64,000 nucleotides of DNA from Oscillospiraceae bacterium (GCA_015065545.1 SVQA01000001.1:1-64000); one strand, 5' to 3'; shown: positions 15,811-26,250, counted from the stretch's first letter. Numbers and translations: made by a program. The notes: a model not told the origin generated them from the letters alone.

Positions 15811-16257
15811 ATGTGCGAGAATGATTATTCACCATTAAAGCTTGAAAATCAGCTCTGTTTTCCTTTATATGCTGCATCAAGAGAGATGATTAAACTCTAC
15901 AGACCCTTTCTTGAGCCCTTAGATTTAACATACACCCAGTATGTTGCCATGATGGTATTCTGGGAGGTTAAGAAGTTAAGTGTAAAGGAGCTTGGCAAAA
16001 GACTTTACCTTGATTCCGGTACACTTACACCTGTGCTTAAATCTCTTGAAGCAAAAGGATATGTGGACAGATATCGTTCTGCAGAGGATGAAAGAGTGCT
16101 TCTTGTTGAGATAACTCAAAAGGGTATTGAGCTTAAAGAGAAGGCTATGAATATCCCCTTTGAAATGACAAAAAATGTTAATCTTGAGCCTGAAGAGAGA
16201 AGAGAGCTTTACAGACTTATTTATAAAATGCTTGATATTATCAAGGATAAATACTGA
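15811..16257 (+). CDS. ohrR: OhrR-type MarR-family regulator
   Basis: A 148-residue winged-helix repressor. The N-terminal LENQLCFPLYAASREMIKLY is the OhrR signature; C16 matches the peroxide-sensing cysteine of Bacillus OhrR, whose oxidation releases DNA. The recognition helix region (LGKRLYLDSGTLTPVLKSLE) and wing (YRSAEDERVLLVEIT) follow. OhrR usually lies next to the peroxidase gene ohr, which is absent here; the neighbours are azlCD and radC. It might act on a distant ohr or on azlCD. It has its own promoter and terminator. Confidence 0.85.
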   Translation: MCENDYSPLKLENQLCFPLYAASREMIKLYRPFLEPLDLTYTQYVAMMVFWEVKKLSVKELGKRLYLDSGTLTPVLKSLEAKGYVDRYRSAEDERVLLVEITQKGIELKEKAMNIPFEMTKNVNLEPEERRELYRLIYKMLDIIKDKY

Positions 16258-16263
16258 TTTTTT

Positions 16264-16292
16264 AGGTGACGTTTATTCGTCACCTTTTATTT
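16264..16292 (+). terminator. Terminator after the OhrR-like gene
   Basis: Perfect 8-bp stem AGGTGACG / CGTCACCT, loop TTTATT, then a T-rich tail. Confidence 0.8.
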
Positions 16293-16353
16293 TTTTGTTG
16301 CATTACAATGCAGTATAATTTATAATAGTATTAAAATGGGAAGGAGTGGTATT

Positions 16354-17052
16354 ATGTCTCAGGACAATGCTCATGACGGGCACAGAGCCAGAATGAGAAA
16401 TCGTTACCTTCAGAGCGGTTTCGATGGGTTTGAAGATCACGAGATTCTCGAGATGATTCTTTATAACTGCTACAGACGTAGAAATACTAACGACATAGCC
16501 CACAAACTTCTCGATCATTTCGGTTCATTAAGCGCGGTTTTTGAGGCACCCCTTGATTCTCTTATTGAGGTCGGAATTTCCGAGAGTGTTGCGGTATCTC
16601 TTAAGATGATACCGGATATTTGCAGAGTTTATTATGATGATCGCAATAATTCCAAGAGCAAGATACTTTCACTTGATGCTCTGGGTGAATATTTTGTGCA
16701 TAAATTTATTGGAAGAAACGATGAGTCGGTTTATCTGCTTTTGCTTGATTCCAAGTGTAAAGAGATTTATTGCGGCGTTGTTGCAACAGGCTCAAGCATT
16801 ACCTCAGATGTTCCGATTCGAAAAATTGTAGATTTAGCCCTCAGATACAATGCCTCTCTTGCGGTAATTTCCCATAATCATCCCAGTGGGGTAGCGTTGC
16901 CGAGTAAAGCGGATTTAAACGTTACTAATGTTTTATTTAATACTCTCGCTACAGTAGGTGTTCGTTTGGTTGACCATATAATTGTAGCAGACGATGACTA
17001 TGTATCTCTGAGAGATTCAGAGCTTTGTTCAACACTCCTTATCGGTGAATAA
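16354..17052 (+). CDS. radC: RadC-family JAB-domain protein
   Basis: A 232-residue RadC homologue. The N-terminal part carries helix-hairpin-helix-like sequence (LLDHFGSLSAVFEAPLDSL). The C-terminal JAMM metal motif SHNHPSGVALPSKAD is complete. The biochemical role of RadC is unsettled despite its repair name. The ATG at 16354 is chosen because AAGGAG ends eight bases before it, rather than the in-frame ATG at 16336 that precedes this site. The epimerase gene follows after 18 bases. Confidence 0.93.
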   Translation: MSQDNAHDGHRARMRNRYLQSGFDGFEDHEILEMILYNCYRRRNTNDIAHKLLDHFGSLSAVFEAPLDSLIEVGISESVAVSLKMIPDICRVYYDDRNNSKSKILSLDALGEYFVHKFIGRNDESVYLLLLDSKCKEIYCGVVATGSSITSDVPIRKIVDLALRYNASLAVISHNHPSGVALPSKADLNVTNVLFNTLATVGVRLVDHIIVADDDYVSLRDSELCSTLLIGE

Positions 17053-17070
17053 ATTTTAAAGGTGATTTAT

Positions 17071-18237
17071 ATGGCAGATGTAAATTTTAAAAATAACGGT
17101 AAACTTAAGCTCCTTATAATCGTTGGTACAAGACCCGAGATTATCAGGCTTTCCGAGGTTATCAAGAAGTGCAGAACTTATTTTGATACACTTCTTGCAC
17201 ACACGGGACAAAATTATGATTATAACTTAAATGGAGTGTTTTTTAAGGATTTGGAACTTGACCCTCCCGAAATTTATATGGATGCAGTAGGTGATACCCT
17301 TGGAGATACGATGGGTAATATAATTGCAAAGTCATATAATCTTATGTCAGAAATAAAGCCCGATGCTGTTCTTGTTCTCGGCGATACAAACTCTTGCCTT
17401 AGCGTTATCGGTGCAAAGCGTCTGCATATTCCCATCTTCCACATGGAAGCTGGTAATCGTTGCAAGGACGAGTGCCTGCCCGAAGAAACAAACCGCAGAA
17501 TAGTTGATATTATTTCTGATGTGAACCTTGCATATTCTGAGCACGCAAGACGTTATCTTGCAGATTGCGGACTTCCCAAGGAGCGTACCTATGTTACAGG
17601 AAGCCCTATGGCAGAGGTTTTAAATGCTAATCTTGAGTCTATTTTAAAAAGCAATATACTGGAAAAACTAAATTTAGAGAAGGAAAGATACATTCTTCTT
17701 TCCGCGCATAGAGAAGAGAATATCGACACAGAAAAGAATTTCACCTCTCTCTTTACAGCTATCAATAAAATGGCAGAAAAGTACGATATGCCTATCCTTT
17801 ATTCCTGCCATCCCAGAAGCAAAAAGAGACTCGTAGAGAGCGATTTTAAGCTTGACAGCAGGGTTATCTGTCACGAACCTATGGGATTTCACGACTACAA
17901 TTGTCTCCAGCTTAATGCATTTGCTGTTGTGTCCGACAGCGGTACTCTTCCTGAAGAAGCTAATTTCTTTGATACTTATGGTATGGGATTCCCAGCAGTG
18001 TGTATTCGTACCTCCACAGAGCGTCCCGAAGCAATGGAAGCTGCAGGATTTATCCTTGCGGGTATAGATGAAGCTTCACTCTTACAAGCGGTTGATACAG
18101 CAGTGAATCTTGTGAAGAACGAAGAAGAGGTCTCTACTGTTTCCGATTATTTTGACCAGAATGTTTCTACAAAGGTTGTAAAGATAATCCAGTCCTATAC
18201 AGGTGTGGTTAATAAAATGGTCTGGAGAAAATTCTGA
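17071..18237 (+). CDS. wecB: UDP-N-acetylglucosamine 2-epimerase (non-hydrolysing)
   Basis: Converts UDP-GlcNAc to UDP-ManNAc for cell-wall polymers or capsule. The 388-residue protein begins with the family motif IVGTRPEIIRLSEVI and has AHTGQNYDYNLNGVFF, LVLGDTNSC and HMEAGNRCKDECLPEETNRRIVD. AAAGGTG supports the ATG at 17071. No other polymer genes are adjacent, so the destination of ManNAc is not evident. The YvyH/MnaA and WecB names refer to the same family. Confidence 0.92.
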   Translation: MADVNFKNNGKLKLLIIVGTRPEIIRLSEVIKKCRTYFDTLLAHTGQNYDYNLNGVFFKDLELDPPEIYMDAVGDTLGDTMGNIIAKSYNLMSEIKPDAVLVLGDTNSCLSVIGAKRLHIPIFHMEAGNRCKDECLPEETNRRIVDIISDVNLAYSEHARRYLADCGLPKERTYVTGSPMAEVLNANLESILKSNILEKLNLEKERYILLSAHREENIDTEKNFTSLFTAINKMAEKYDMPILYSCHPRSKKRLVESDFKLDSRVICHEPMGFHDYNCLQLNAFAVVSDSGTLPEEANFFDTYGMGFPAVCIRTSTERPEAMEAAGFILAGIDEASLLQAVDTAVNLVKNEEEVSTVSDYFDQNVSTKVVKIIQSYTGVVNKMVWRKF

Positions 18238-18255
18238 TTTTACTCAGGTGTTAAA

Positions 18256-19539
18256 ATGAATAAAAGATTATTTGAATTTATAGAAAAATCTCCAACAGCT
18301 TTTCATACAGTAGCAAATATTTGTGATACTCTTATCTCAAAAGGATATGAAAGACTTTATGAAGGTAGTAAATGGAAAATAAACAAAGGTGGCAAGTACT
18401 TTGTTACCCGCAACGATTCTTCTGTTGTTGCATTTAGAATTCCGGCAGATGACTTTGGCGGCTTTATGATTGCTGCTTCTCACAGCGACAGCCCCTGCTT
18501 TAAGCTTAAAGAGAATCCTGTTTTTACAGATAGCGGATACACTAAATTCTCCTGCGAGAAATACGGCGGAATGATTAACTCAACCTGGCTCGACAGACCC
18601 TTATCTGTAGCAGGCAGAGTTGTATATAAAGACGAGGATAGCATTAAATCTGTACTTGTGGATTTTAAGGAACCCGTCGCTCTTATACCAAATGTTGCAA
18701 TTCATCTCAACAGAAAAGCCAACGAGGAATCATCCCTCAATGCTGCGGTAGATCTTGTACCTCTTGTTAGTCTTGAGGATAGCACAGCTTCCTTTAAAGC
18801 CTCTGTAGCAGAGCTTTCGGGTACTCACGAGGATAATATCCTCTCAAGTGATTTGTTCCTTTATAACGCAGATAAAGGGGTCTGTTGGTCTGATTTTATA
18901 TCAGCTCCCAGACTTGACGATTTACAATGTGTCTTTGCAGCTTTAGATGCATTTGTATCTGCTAAAGCAAAGACGAGCATACCTGTCCTTGCAGTTTTTG
19001 ATAACGAAGAAGTAGGCAGCAGTACAAAGCAGGGAGCAGATTCTGATTTCCTTTACAATGTACTTCTTAAAGTATCTTCTTCTCTCGGTTTTTCCAATGT
19101 AGATTTTGCAGATTTTCTTGCAAAAAGCTTTATGCTTTCCTGTGATAACGGTCACGCAGTTCACCCCAATCATCCCGAGCTTACAGATAAGAATAATTCT
19201 GTTAAGATGAACGGCGGTATTGTCATAAAGTATAATGCAAACCAGAGGTATTGTACCGATGCAGTTTCCTCTGCAATTGTCAAGACACTTTGCAGACGAG
19301 CAGAGATTCCATTCCAAGCTTATGCGAACAGAAGCGACATCGCAGGTGGCTCAACTCTGGGCAATATAGCAAACACACATCTTTCGATGATAACAGCTGA
19401 TATAGGTCTCGCTCAGCTTTCAATGCATTCCTCATTCGAAACAGCAGGCAAAGATGATACCGAGTATATGCAAAAATTCCTTTTTGAGTTTTTCTCCTCA
19501 TCTTTAAATTTCCCTGAGAATAACTCATACACAATCTGA
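18256..19539 (+). CDS. apeB: M18-family aminopeptidase
   Basis: A 427-residue cytoplasmic zinc aminopeptidase of the aspartyl-aminopeptidase (M18) family. Key blocks are FIEKSPTAFHTV at the start, SHSDSPCFKLKENP near residue 76, LDDLQCV, DNEEVGSSTKQGADS (metal and catalytic glutamates) and DNGHAVHPNHPE. It likely takes part in peptide turnover. It starts 19 bases after the epimerase gene and may share its transcript; a terminator follows. Confidence 0.93.
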   Translation: MNKRLFEFIEKSPTAFHTVANICDTLISKGYERLYEGSKWKINKGGKYFVTRNDSSVVAFRIPADDFGGFMIAASHSDSPCFKLKENPVFTDSGYTKFSCEKYGGMINSTWLDRPLSVAGRVVYKDEDSIKSVLVDFKEPVALIPNVAIHLNRKANEESSLNAAVDLVPLVSLEDSTASFKASVAELSGTHEDNILSSDLFLYNADKGVCWSDFISAPRLDDLQCVFAALDAFVSAKAKTSIPVLAVFDNEEVGSSTKQGADSDFLYNVLLKVSSSLGFSNVDFADFLAKSFMLSCDNGHAVHPNHPELTDKNNSVKMNGGIVIKYNANQRYCTDAVSSAIVKTLCRRAEIPFQAYANRSDIAGGSTLGNIANTHLSMITADIGLAQLSMHSSFETAGKDDTEYMQKFLFEFFSSSLNFPENNSYTI

Positions 19540-19552
19540 TAAATATATTACA

Positions 19553-19584
19553 AAGAGAGTCGATTTTATCGGCTCTCTTATTTA
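19553..19584 (+). terminator. Terminator after the M18 peptidase gene
   Basis: AAGAGAGTCGA / TCGGCTCTCTT stem with one G-T pair, then ATTTACTTTT. Confidence 0.7.
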
Positions 19585-19679
19585 CTTTTCATATAAGTTG
19601 TGTTATAGTAATATAAATATGCTTTATATTGTGGTATTCTATGCCCATTTGTATATATTATTCTTGAAGGAGGTTTGTT

Positions 19680-21641
19680 ATGGAACGCTTTAAACTTGTG
19701 TCAGACTATAGTGCAACCGGCGATCAGCCTCAAGCTATTGATAAGCTTGTGGAAAGTATAAAAAGCGGTAACCGTGAACAAACTCTCCTTGGTGTTACAG
19801 GTTCTGGTAAAACCTTCACAATGGCAAATATCATCGAACGCTTAAATCGTCCTACATTAGTACTTGCACATAATAAAACCCTTGCGGCACAGCTTTGCAC
19901 AGAGTTCAAAGAATTCTTCCCTGAAAACGCAGTTGAATACTTTGTATCCTATTATGACTATTATCAACCTGAAGCCTATATCCCCAACACAGATACTTAT
20001 ATCGAAAAGGACTCATCTATTAATGACGAGATAGATAAACTTCGCCACAGTGCTACACTTGCTCTTTCAGAACGCAGAGATGTAATTATTGTTGCATCGG
20101 TTTCCTGTATCTATACTTTAGGCGATCCCATAGATTACCGTGCTATGGTTATATCACTGCGACTTGGTATGACTATGGACAGAGATGCTCTGCTTCGTAA
20201 GCTTGTTACTCTTCAGTATGAGCGAAATGATGTTAATCTGATACGTAATAAATTTCGTGTGCGTGGAGATGTAGTTGAGATTTATCCTGCTTATTCAGCC
20301 GGTAAAGTTATCAGAGTAGAATTCTTCGGTGATGAAATTGATCGTATATCGGAGATTGATCCTTTAACCGGTGAGCTCCTTGGAAATGTCAGACATGTCG
20401 CAATTTATCCCGCTTCTCATTATATTGTATCTTCAGACAAAATTCAGAAGGCAACCATTGAACTTGAAGAAGAGCTGGAGGAGCGTATTGCTTACTTTAC
20501 AGATAAAGGAAAGCTTATTGAAGCTCAGCGCATTGAACAGCGTACACGCTACGATATTGAGATGCTCCGTGAAGTTGGATTCTGCTCAGGTATAGAAAAT
20601 TACTCCCGAGTTCTTTCAGGCAGAGCACCCGGAAGCATTCCAACGACTTTACTTGATTATTTTCCGGATGACTTTCTTCTTTTTGTGGACGAATCCCATG
20701 TATCGCTTCCACAGGTGAGAGGCATGTATGCAGGTGACAGAGCAAGAAAGCAAGTCCTTGTTGACTATGGCTTTCGTCTTCCTTCGGCTTTTGATAACAG
20801 ACCTTTGAATTTTAATGAGTTTTATGACCATATTAATCAAGCTGTGTTTGTCAGTGCTACTCCCGGTGACCTTGAGTTTGAGAAGAGTGCAGTGATAGCC
20901 GAGCAGATCATACGTCCTACAGGACTTTTGGATCCTGAAATTTCAGTTCGTCCCGTTGATGGGCAGATTGATGACCTCGTTAGCGAGATTAACGAGAGAG
21001 TTGCAAAAAAACAAAGAGTTCTCGTAACTACTCTCACAAAGAAAATGGCTGAGGACCTTACCTCATATCTTGAAAATTTAGGGATAAAGGTTCGATATAT
21101 GCATCATGATATCGATACAGTAGAGCGTATGGAAATTGTCCGTGATTTGCGTCTTGGTAAGTTTGATGTGCTTGTTGGTATCAATCTTCTTCGCGAAGGA
21201 CTTGATATTCCCGAAGTTTCTTTGGTTGCAATTCTTGATGCAGATAAAGAAGGGTTCCTTCGTTCCGAACGTTCTCTTATCCAGACCATAGGCAGAGCGG
21301 CTCGAAACTCTGAGGGATATGTTATAATGTACGCAGATTCGGTTACTGATTCTATGAAAAGAGCGATTACCGAAACCAACAGACGTCGTGAAATTCAGAT
21401 GCAGTATAACAAAGAACACGGAATCATCCCTAAAACTATTGTAAAAAAAGTTGCTGATATTCTTGAAATTTCTACTCACGAGGATGAATCGGAAGATGAC
21501 TTCAGAAATCTTACAAAAGTACAGCGGTTGGAACTTATCGAGGCTTTAACAAAAGAAATGAAAGCGGCCGCTAAATTACTTGAATTTGAACATGCAGCAT
21601 TTTTAAGAGATAAAATCAATAAGTTAAAGGATAGGAAATAA
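19680..21641 (+). CDS. uvrB: Excinuclease ABC subunit B
   Basis: Damage-verifying helicase-like subunit of nucleotide excision repair. At 653 residues it is full length. Walker A is [10 protein letters not shown] (38-47); the beta-hairpin [12 protein letters not shown], the DESH box (DESHVSLPQ), helicase motif QTIGRAARN and the C-terminal UVR domain ([24 protein letters not shown]) are all present. A strong GAAGGAGG precedes the ATG. No uvrA is adjacent, and I found no canonical LexA box in the upstream gap. The parE gene starts two bases after the stop. Confidence 0.97.
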   Translation: MERFKLVSDYSATGDQPQAIDKLVESIKSGNREQTLLGVTGSGKTFTMANIIERLNRPTLVLAHNKTLAAQLCTEFKEFFPENAVEYFVSYYDYYQPEAYIPNTDTYIEKDSSINDEIDKLRHSATLALSERRDVIIVASVSCIYTLGDPIDYRAMVISLRLGMTMDRDALLRKLVTLQYERNDVNLIRNKFRVRGDVVEIYPAYSAGKVIRVEFFGDEIDRISEIDPLTGELLGNVRHVAIYPASHYIVSSDKIQKATIELEEELEERIAYFTDKGKLIEAQRIEQRTRYDIEMLREVGFCSGIENYSRVLSGRAPGSIPTTLLDYFPDDFLLFVDESHVSLPQVRGMYAGDRARKQVLVDYGFRLPSAFDNRPLNFNEFYDHINQAVFVSATPGDLEFEKSAVIAEQIIRPTGLLDPEISVRPVDGQIDDLVSEINERVAKKQRVLVTTLTKKMAEDLTSYLENLGIKVRYMHHDIDTVERMEIVRDLRLGKFDVLVGINLLREGLDIPEVSLVAILDADKEGFLRSERSLIQTIGRAARNSEGYVIMYADSVTDSMKRAITETNRRREIQMQYNKEHGIIPKTIVKKVADILEISTHEDESEDDFRNLTKVQRLELIEALTKEMKAAAKLLEFEHAAFLRDKINKLKDRK

Positions 21642-21643
21642 GT

Positions 21644-23632
21644 ATGGCACAGAATTTAAAGAATGAATATGGTAACGAAAGTATATCTACCCTGAAGGGT
21701 GCTGATAGAGTTCGTAAACGTCCTGCTGTTATTTTTGGTTCAGATGGTATCGAGGGCTGTCAGCACTCTGCTTTTGAGATTATTTCCAACTCAATCGACG
21801 AAGCCAGAGAAGGATATGGTAAAGAGATTACTGTTACTCTCTTTTCTGACCACTCCATTCAAGTAGAGGACCATGGCAGAGGTCTGCCTGTTGACTATAA
21901 TACAAAAGAAAAGAAATATAACTGGGAGATTGTTTTCTGCGAGCTTTACGGCGGCAGTAAGTATAACAATAACGACGGGGGCAGCTATGAGTATTCTCTG
22001 GGACTTAACGGTCTTGGCCTTTGCTCAACCCAGTATGCTTCTGAGTATATGACAGCCGACATAAGACGTGATGGCTTCCGCTATACTCTTAACTTCAAAA
22101 AGGGCAAAATATCCGGCAAAATGGGCAAAGAAGAGTACACAAAAAAAGACACAGGTACTATCATCCGCTGGAAACCTGACCTTGAAGTTTTTACCGATAT
22201 TGATATTGCACCCGACTATTTTCTCGATATTTTAAAGCGTCAGGCTATTGTTAACGAGGGCATTCGTTTTGTTTTCAAATATCAGATAGGTACAAATAAG
22301 TTTGAAATAAAAGAATTTCTTTATCAGAACGGTATTCTTGACCACGTTAAAGAAATGATAGGAGAGGAGTCTTTAACTCTTCCTCAGCATTGGCAGACCG
22401 AGCGTATGGCTCGCGATAGAGCAGATAAGCCTGAGTATAAGTGCAAAATGAACTTTGCCTTTGCTTTCTCCAACAAGCATTCCTGCGCAGAATATTATCA
22501 TAACTCAAGCTGGCTTGAGCACGGCGGTGCACCGGAAAAAGCTGTAAGAAATGCTTTTGTATATCAGATTGACTCATGGCTCAAGGCTAACTCAAAGTAC
22601 ACAAAGAATGAATCAAAAGTTCTTTTTGCCGATGTTGAGGATTGCCTTGTAGTAGTTATTTCTTCTTTCTCCAGCGTTACATCTTACGAAAACCAGACCA
22701 AGAAATCAATTACCAATAAAGGCATTCAAGAAGCGATGACCGAGTTTCTACGTCATCAGCTGGAGATATATTTTATCGAAAATCCTCTCGATGCAGAAAA
22801 AATCTGTAATCAGGTACTTATCAATAAACGCAGTCGTGAAAATGCAGAGAAAACTCGTCAGAATTTAAAGAAAAAACTTACAGTTACAATGGATATGACC
22901 AACCGTGTAGCAAAGTTTGTTGACTGCAGAAGCAAGGATAGTTCAGAGCGAGAGCTTTTCATCGTTGAGGGTGACTCTGCTCTCGGTTCCTGTAAGCAGG
23001 CTCGTGACCCGTATTTTCAGGCTGTTATGCCTATCCGAGGTAAAATCCTCAATTGCTTAAAGGCTGACTATGCAAGAATTTTCAAAAGCGATATTATTAC
23101 CGATCTTATTAAAGTTCTCGGTTGCGGTGTTGAGGTAAGTTCAAAATCCAACAAAGACCTGTCAGCCTTCAGTCTTGATAACCTCAGATATAATAAGGTT
23201 ATCATCTGTACCGATGCCGACGTAGACGGATACCAGATCAGAACTTTGCTTCTCACAATGCTTTACAGACTTACACCCACTCTTATTGACGAGGGCAAGG
23301 TTTATATTGCGGAGTCTCCGCTTTACGAGATAACCTCAAAAGATAAAACTTATTTTGCATACACAGAGCAAGAAAAAGAAAAGTACATTGAAGAAATCGG
23401 TTCTGCTAAATTCACAATTCAACGCAGCAAGGGTCTTGGTGAAAACCAGGCAGATATGATGAACTTCACAACCATGAATCCTGCAACAAGACGACTTATT
23501 AAAGTGGTTCCCGATGATATTGAGCGTACTGCAGAAATGTTCGATATTCTCCTTGGCGACAATCTTCAGGGCAGAAAAGACTATATCGTTCAGTACGGCG
23601 AAAATTACATCGATAACCTTGATTTGAGCTGA
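21644..23632 (+). CDS. parE: Type IIA topoisomerase subunit B (ParE-like, divergent)
   Basis: ATPase/Toprim subunit, 662 residues. It has the GHKL motifs (ISNSIDEA, EDHGRGLPVD), Toprim EGDSALGS (near 440) and DADVDG (near 523), and a C-terminal GLGENQADMMNFTTMNP. Several motifs differ from common GyrB/ParE: SLGLNGLGLCSTQ where GGLHGVGxSVVNALS is usual, and DADVDGYQIRT instead of DADVDGAHIRT. It belongs to a divergent clostridial group. It is followed by its A subunit after 16 bases, so they form one enzyme, presumably topoisomerase IV. uvrB lies immediately upstream. Confidence 0.9.
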   Translation: MAQNLKNEYGNESISTLKGADRVRKRPAVIFGSDGIEGCQHSAFEIISNSIDEAREGYGKEITVTLFSDHSIQVEDHGRGLPVDYNTKEKKYNWEIVFCELYGGSKYNNNDGGSYEYSLGLNGLGLCSTQYASEYMTADIRRDGFRYTLNFKKGKISGKMGKEEYTKKDTGTIIRWKPDLEVFTDIDIAPDYFLDILKRQAIVNEGIRFVFKYQIGTNKFEIKEFLYQNGILDHVKEMIGEESLTLPQHWQTERMARDRADKPEYKCKMNFAFAFSNKHSCAEYYHNSSWLEHGGAPEKAVRNAFVYQIDSWLKANSKYTKNESKVLFADVEDCLVVVISSFSSVTSYENQTKKSITNKGIQEAMTEFLRHQLEIYFIENPLDAEKICNQVLINKRSRENAEKTRQNLKKKLTVTMDMTNRVAKFVDCRSKDSSERELFIVEGDSALGSCKQARDPYFQAVMPIRGKILNCLKADYARIFKSDIITDLIKVLGCGVEVSSKSNKDLSAFSLDNLRYNKVIICTDADVDGYQIRTLLLTMLYRLTPTLIDEGKVYIAESPLYEITSKDKTYFAYTEQEKEKYIEEIGSAKFTIQRSKGLGENQADMMNFTTMNPATRRLIKVVPDDIERTAEMFDILLGDNLQGRKDYIVQYGENYIDNLDLS

Positions 23633-23648
23633 GAAGGGGGAGAAAAAA

Positions 23649-25883
23649 GTGGCAAAAAAGAAAAATGAGCGAGCAGTTATCACACCTACCGTGTCAGGTG
23701 TGATTGATAAAGCGGGCGAGATCGTTGAGCAGAAAATTGTAGAAACTCTGGAAACCAACTATATGCCTTACGCAATGAGCGTAATCCTCTCCCGAGCAAT
23801 TCCCGAGATTGACGGCTTCAAGCCCTCTCACAGAAAGCTTCTTTATACTATGTATAAGAAGGGACTTCTCACAGGTAATCTCACAAAGTCAGCCAATATT
23901 GTTGGCGATACAATGAAGCTTAATCCTCACGGAGATGCAGCTATCTATGATACTATGGTTCGTCTGTCCCGAGGCTACGAGGCTCTTCTTCATCCTTTTG
24001 TGCTCTCAAAGGGAAATTTCGGTAAGTTCTATTCTCGTGATATGGCCTGGGCTGCTCCCAGATATACAGAAGCAAAGCTTGAGCCTCTCTGCAACGAGCT
24101 TTTTCGAGATATTGACAAGGATACTGTAGATTTTGTAGATAACTATGATAACACTATGAAGGAGCCTACACTTCTGCCAGTTACTTTTCCATCTGTGCTT
24201 GTTAATGCCAATACAGGTATCGCAGTTGGTATGGCTTCTTCCGTATGTTCCTTTAACCTCCGTGAAATTTGTGAAACCACAGCGGCACTTATCCGTGACG
24301 AAAACCACGATATTTTCTCCACCTTGCCTGCACCTGATTTTTGCGGCGGCGGTCAGATTATTTATAACGAGCAGGCGTTAAAGGATATTTACGAAACCGG
24401 CAGAGGCAGTATAAAAGTTCGCAGTGAATATACTTATGACAAAGCTAATAACTGTATTGATATTTCTTCAATTGCTCCTTCAACCACAATCGAGGCTATA
24501 ATCGAAAAGGTTATTGATTTGGTTAAGGCAGGTAAAATTAAAGAAATTGCCGATATACGTGACGAAACAGGTCTGCATGGTCTGCGTATCACAATTGACT
24601 TAAAGCGTGGTACAGACCCCGATCTTCTTATGAAAAAGCTGTATAAGCTCACACCCTTAGAGGATTCCTTCTCCTGCAACTTTAATATCCTTATCGGCGG
24701 TACACCCATGGTGCTTGGTGTTAAAGCACTTCTTGAAGAATGGATTGCTTTCAGAATCGAGTGCGTACGCAGAAGAACTCACTATGATTTAAGGAAGAAG
24801 CAGGAAAAGCTTCACCTTCTCTATGGTCTTAAAGAGATCCTTCTTGATATTGACAAGGCAGTCAAGATTGTTCGTGAAACCGAGCAAGAAAAAGAGGTTG
24901 TACCTAATCTTATGATTGGCTTCGGTATTGATGAAATTCAGGCTGAATATGTGGCTGAAATAAAGCTTCGCCATTTAAACCGCGAGTATATCCTCAAGCG
25001 TATTGAAGATATTGAATCTCTCGAAGAAGAAATCAAAGAGCTTGAAGCCATCCTTGCAAGTAAGGCACGTATTAAGACTATTATTGTAAAAGAGCTTAAA
25101 GAGGTTGCAAATAAGCACGGACAAGACAGAAGGTCAAAGATCCTTTATGTAGAGGATGAGGCTTTTGAGGAAGTAGTGGAAGAAATCCCCGATTATCCCG
25201 TAAACCTCTTCTTTACTAAGGATGGCTACTTCAAGAAGATTACTCCTCAATCCCTGCGTATGAGCGGCGAGCATAAACTCAAAGAAGGAGATACTATAAT
25301 TACATCTCTTGAAACAACCAACAATATAGATTTGTTGTTCTTCAGTGATAAAGCTCAGGTTTATAAGGCGAAAGCATCAGATTTTGCAGACACAAAGACA
25401 AGTGTTCTTGGTGACTATATCCCTGCGAAGCTGGGTATGGATGAGGGAGAGCAGGCTGTTTCTATGATAGCTACAAAGGATTACGAGGGACTTGTGATAT
25501 TTGCCTTTGAAAATGGTAAGGTTGCAAAAATTCCCCTCAATTCTTATGCTACAAAAACAAATCGTAAGCGTCTGACCAACGCATATTCCGATAAATCATC
25601 TCTTGTAGGTGTAGAGTATACAGCCGAGGATTCAGAGTTTCTGCTTGTTTCTTCCTCCGACAGAATGCTGCTTCTTCATACAGGTGCTATTAATCTTAAA
25701 ACATCCCGTACAACACAGGGCGTTGCTGTTATGAAGCTTAAGAAGGGTCAGCGTCTTATGAACATCAAGCCTTATATTGAAGGCACATTCTCCAAGCCCT
25801 CTCGTTATCGTACCCGTTCGCTTCCTGCTTTAGGTGCGTTACCTGCAGCAGAAGACACAGCAGAACAGCTTTCTATTATTTAA
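23649..25883 (+). CDS. parC: Type IIA topoisomerase subunit A (ParC-like)
   Basis: DNA-cleaving subunit, 744 residues. The catalytic tyrosine is Y139 in APRYTEAKL; upstream are SRAIPEIDGFKPSHRKLLYTM and NPHGDAAIYDTMVR. A coiled-coil segment (LEEEIKELEAIL) follows, then a C-terminal beta-pinwheel of about five repeated blades. The gyrase box QRRGGKG is absent, which favours decatenation over supercoiling. It starts at GTG after GGGGGAG. The partner gene parE precedes it. Confidence 0.92.
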   Translation: MAKKKNERAVITPTVSGVIDKAGEIVEQKIVETLETNYMPYAMSVILSRAIPEIDGFKPSHRKLLYTMYKKGLLTGNLTKSANIVGDTMKLNPHGDAAIYDTMVRLSRGYEALLHPFVLSKGNFGKFYSRDMAWAAPRYTEAKLEPLCNELFRDIDKDTVDFVDNYDNTMKEPTLLPVTFPSVLVNANTGIAVGMASSVCSFNLREICETTAALIRDENHDIFSTLPAPDFCGGGQIIYNEQALKDIYETGRGSIKVRSEYTYDKANNCIDISSIAPSTTIEAIIEKVIDLVKAGKIKEIADIRDETGLHGLRITIDLKRGTDPDLLMKKLYKLTPLEDSFSCNFNILIGGTPMVLGVKALLEEWIAFRIECVRRRTHYDLRKKQEKLHLLYGLKEILLDIDKAVKIVRETEQEKEVVPNLMIGFGIDEIQAEYVAEIKLRHLNREYILKRIEDIESLEEEIKELEAILASKARIKTIIVKELKEVANKHGQDRRSKILYVEDEAFEEVVEEIPDYPVNLFFTKDGYFKKITPQSLRMSGEHKLKEGDTIITSLETTNNIDLLFFSDKAQVYKAKASDFADTKTSVLGDYIPAKLGMDEGEQAVSMIATKDYEGLVIFAFENGKVAKIPLNSYATKTNRKRLTNAYSDKSSLVGVEYTAEDSEFLLVSSSDRMLLLHTGAINLKTSRTTQGVAVMKLKKGQRLMNIKPYIEGTFSKPSRYRTRSLPALGALPAAEDTAEQLSII

Positions 25884-25929
25884 AAAGCTTCGATTTTATA
25901 ATTATTTTTTGCATATAGTAAAAAAATGC

Positions 25930-25958
25930 TTGCATTCTTTTATCTTATGTGATAATAT
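25930..25958 (+). promoter_or_regulatory. Promoter of secG
   Basis: TTGCAT, 17 bases, TAATAT, 52 bases before the secG start. Confidence 0.5.
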
Positions 25959-26010
25959 TACAATGTTATACAGTTTATGATTAAACCTCTCACAGAAAGG
26001 AGTGTTATAG

Positions 26011-26250
26011 ATGGCTTGGTATTATTACCTGATTGGCGCAATTACTCTTGTTGCTGCTATCGCACTTATTATTGTTGTTATTCTTCAGGAAGGTAACTCA
26101 AAGGGTGTCGGCGTTGTTAGCGGCGGTGCAGATACTTTCTTCTCCAAGAACAAGGCTCGTTCTATCGATGCTTTCCTTGCTCGTTGGACAAAGTACTTTG
26201 CAATCGCTTTCTTCGTTCTTGTTCTTGCAATGAACGTTATTGCTTGGTAA
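26011..26250 (+). CDS. secG: Preprotein translocase subunit SecG
   Basis: A 79-residue protein with two membrane segments joined by a short loop. The loop carries the SecG hallmark QEGNSKGVG...GGADTFFSKNKAR (residues 27-49). It assists SecYE during protein export. GAAAGGAGTG precedes the ATG. It has its own promoter and terminator, unlike Bacillus where secG precedes rnr. Confidence 0.94.
   Translation: MAWYYYLIGAITLVAAIALIIVVILQEGNSKGVGVVSGGADTFFSKNKARSIDAFLARWTKYFAIAFFVLVLAMNVIAW

Noticed and set aside
19540..19679. LexA (SOS) box before uvrB
   Set aside because: No GAAC-N4-GTTC type palindrome was found in the intergenic region.
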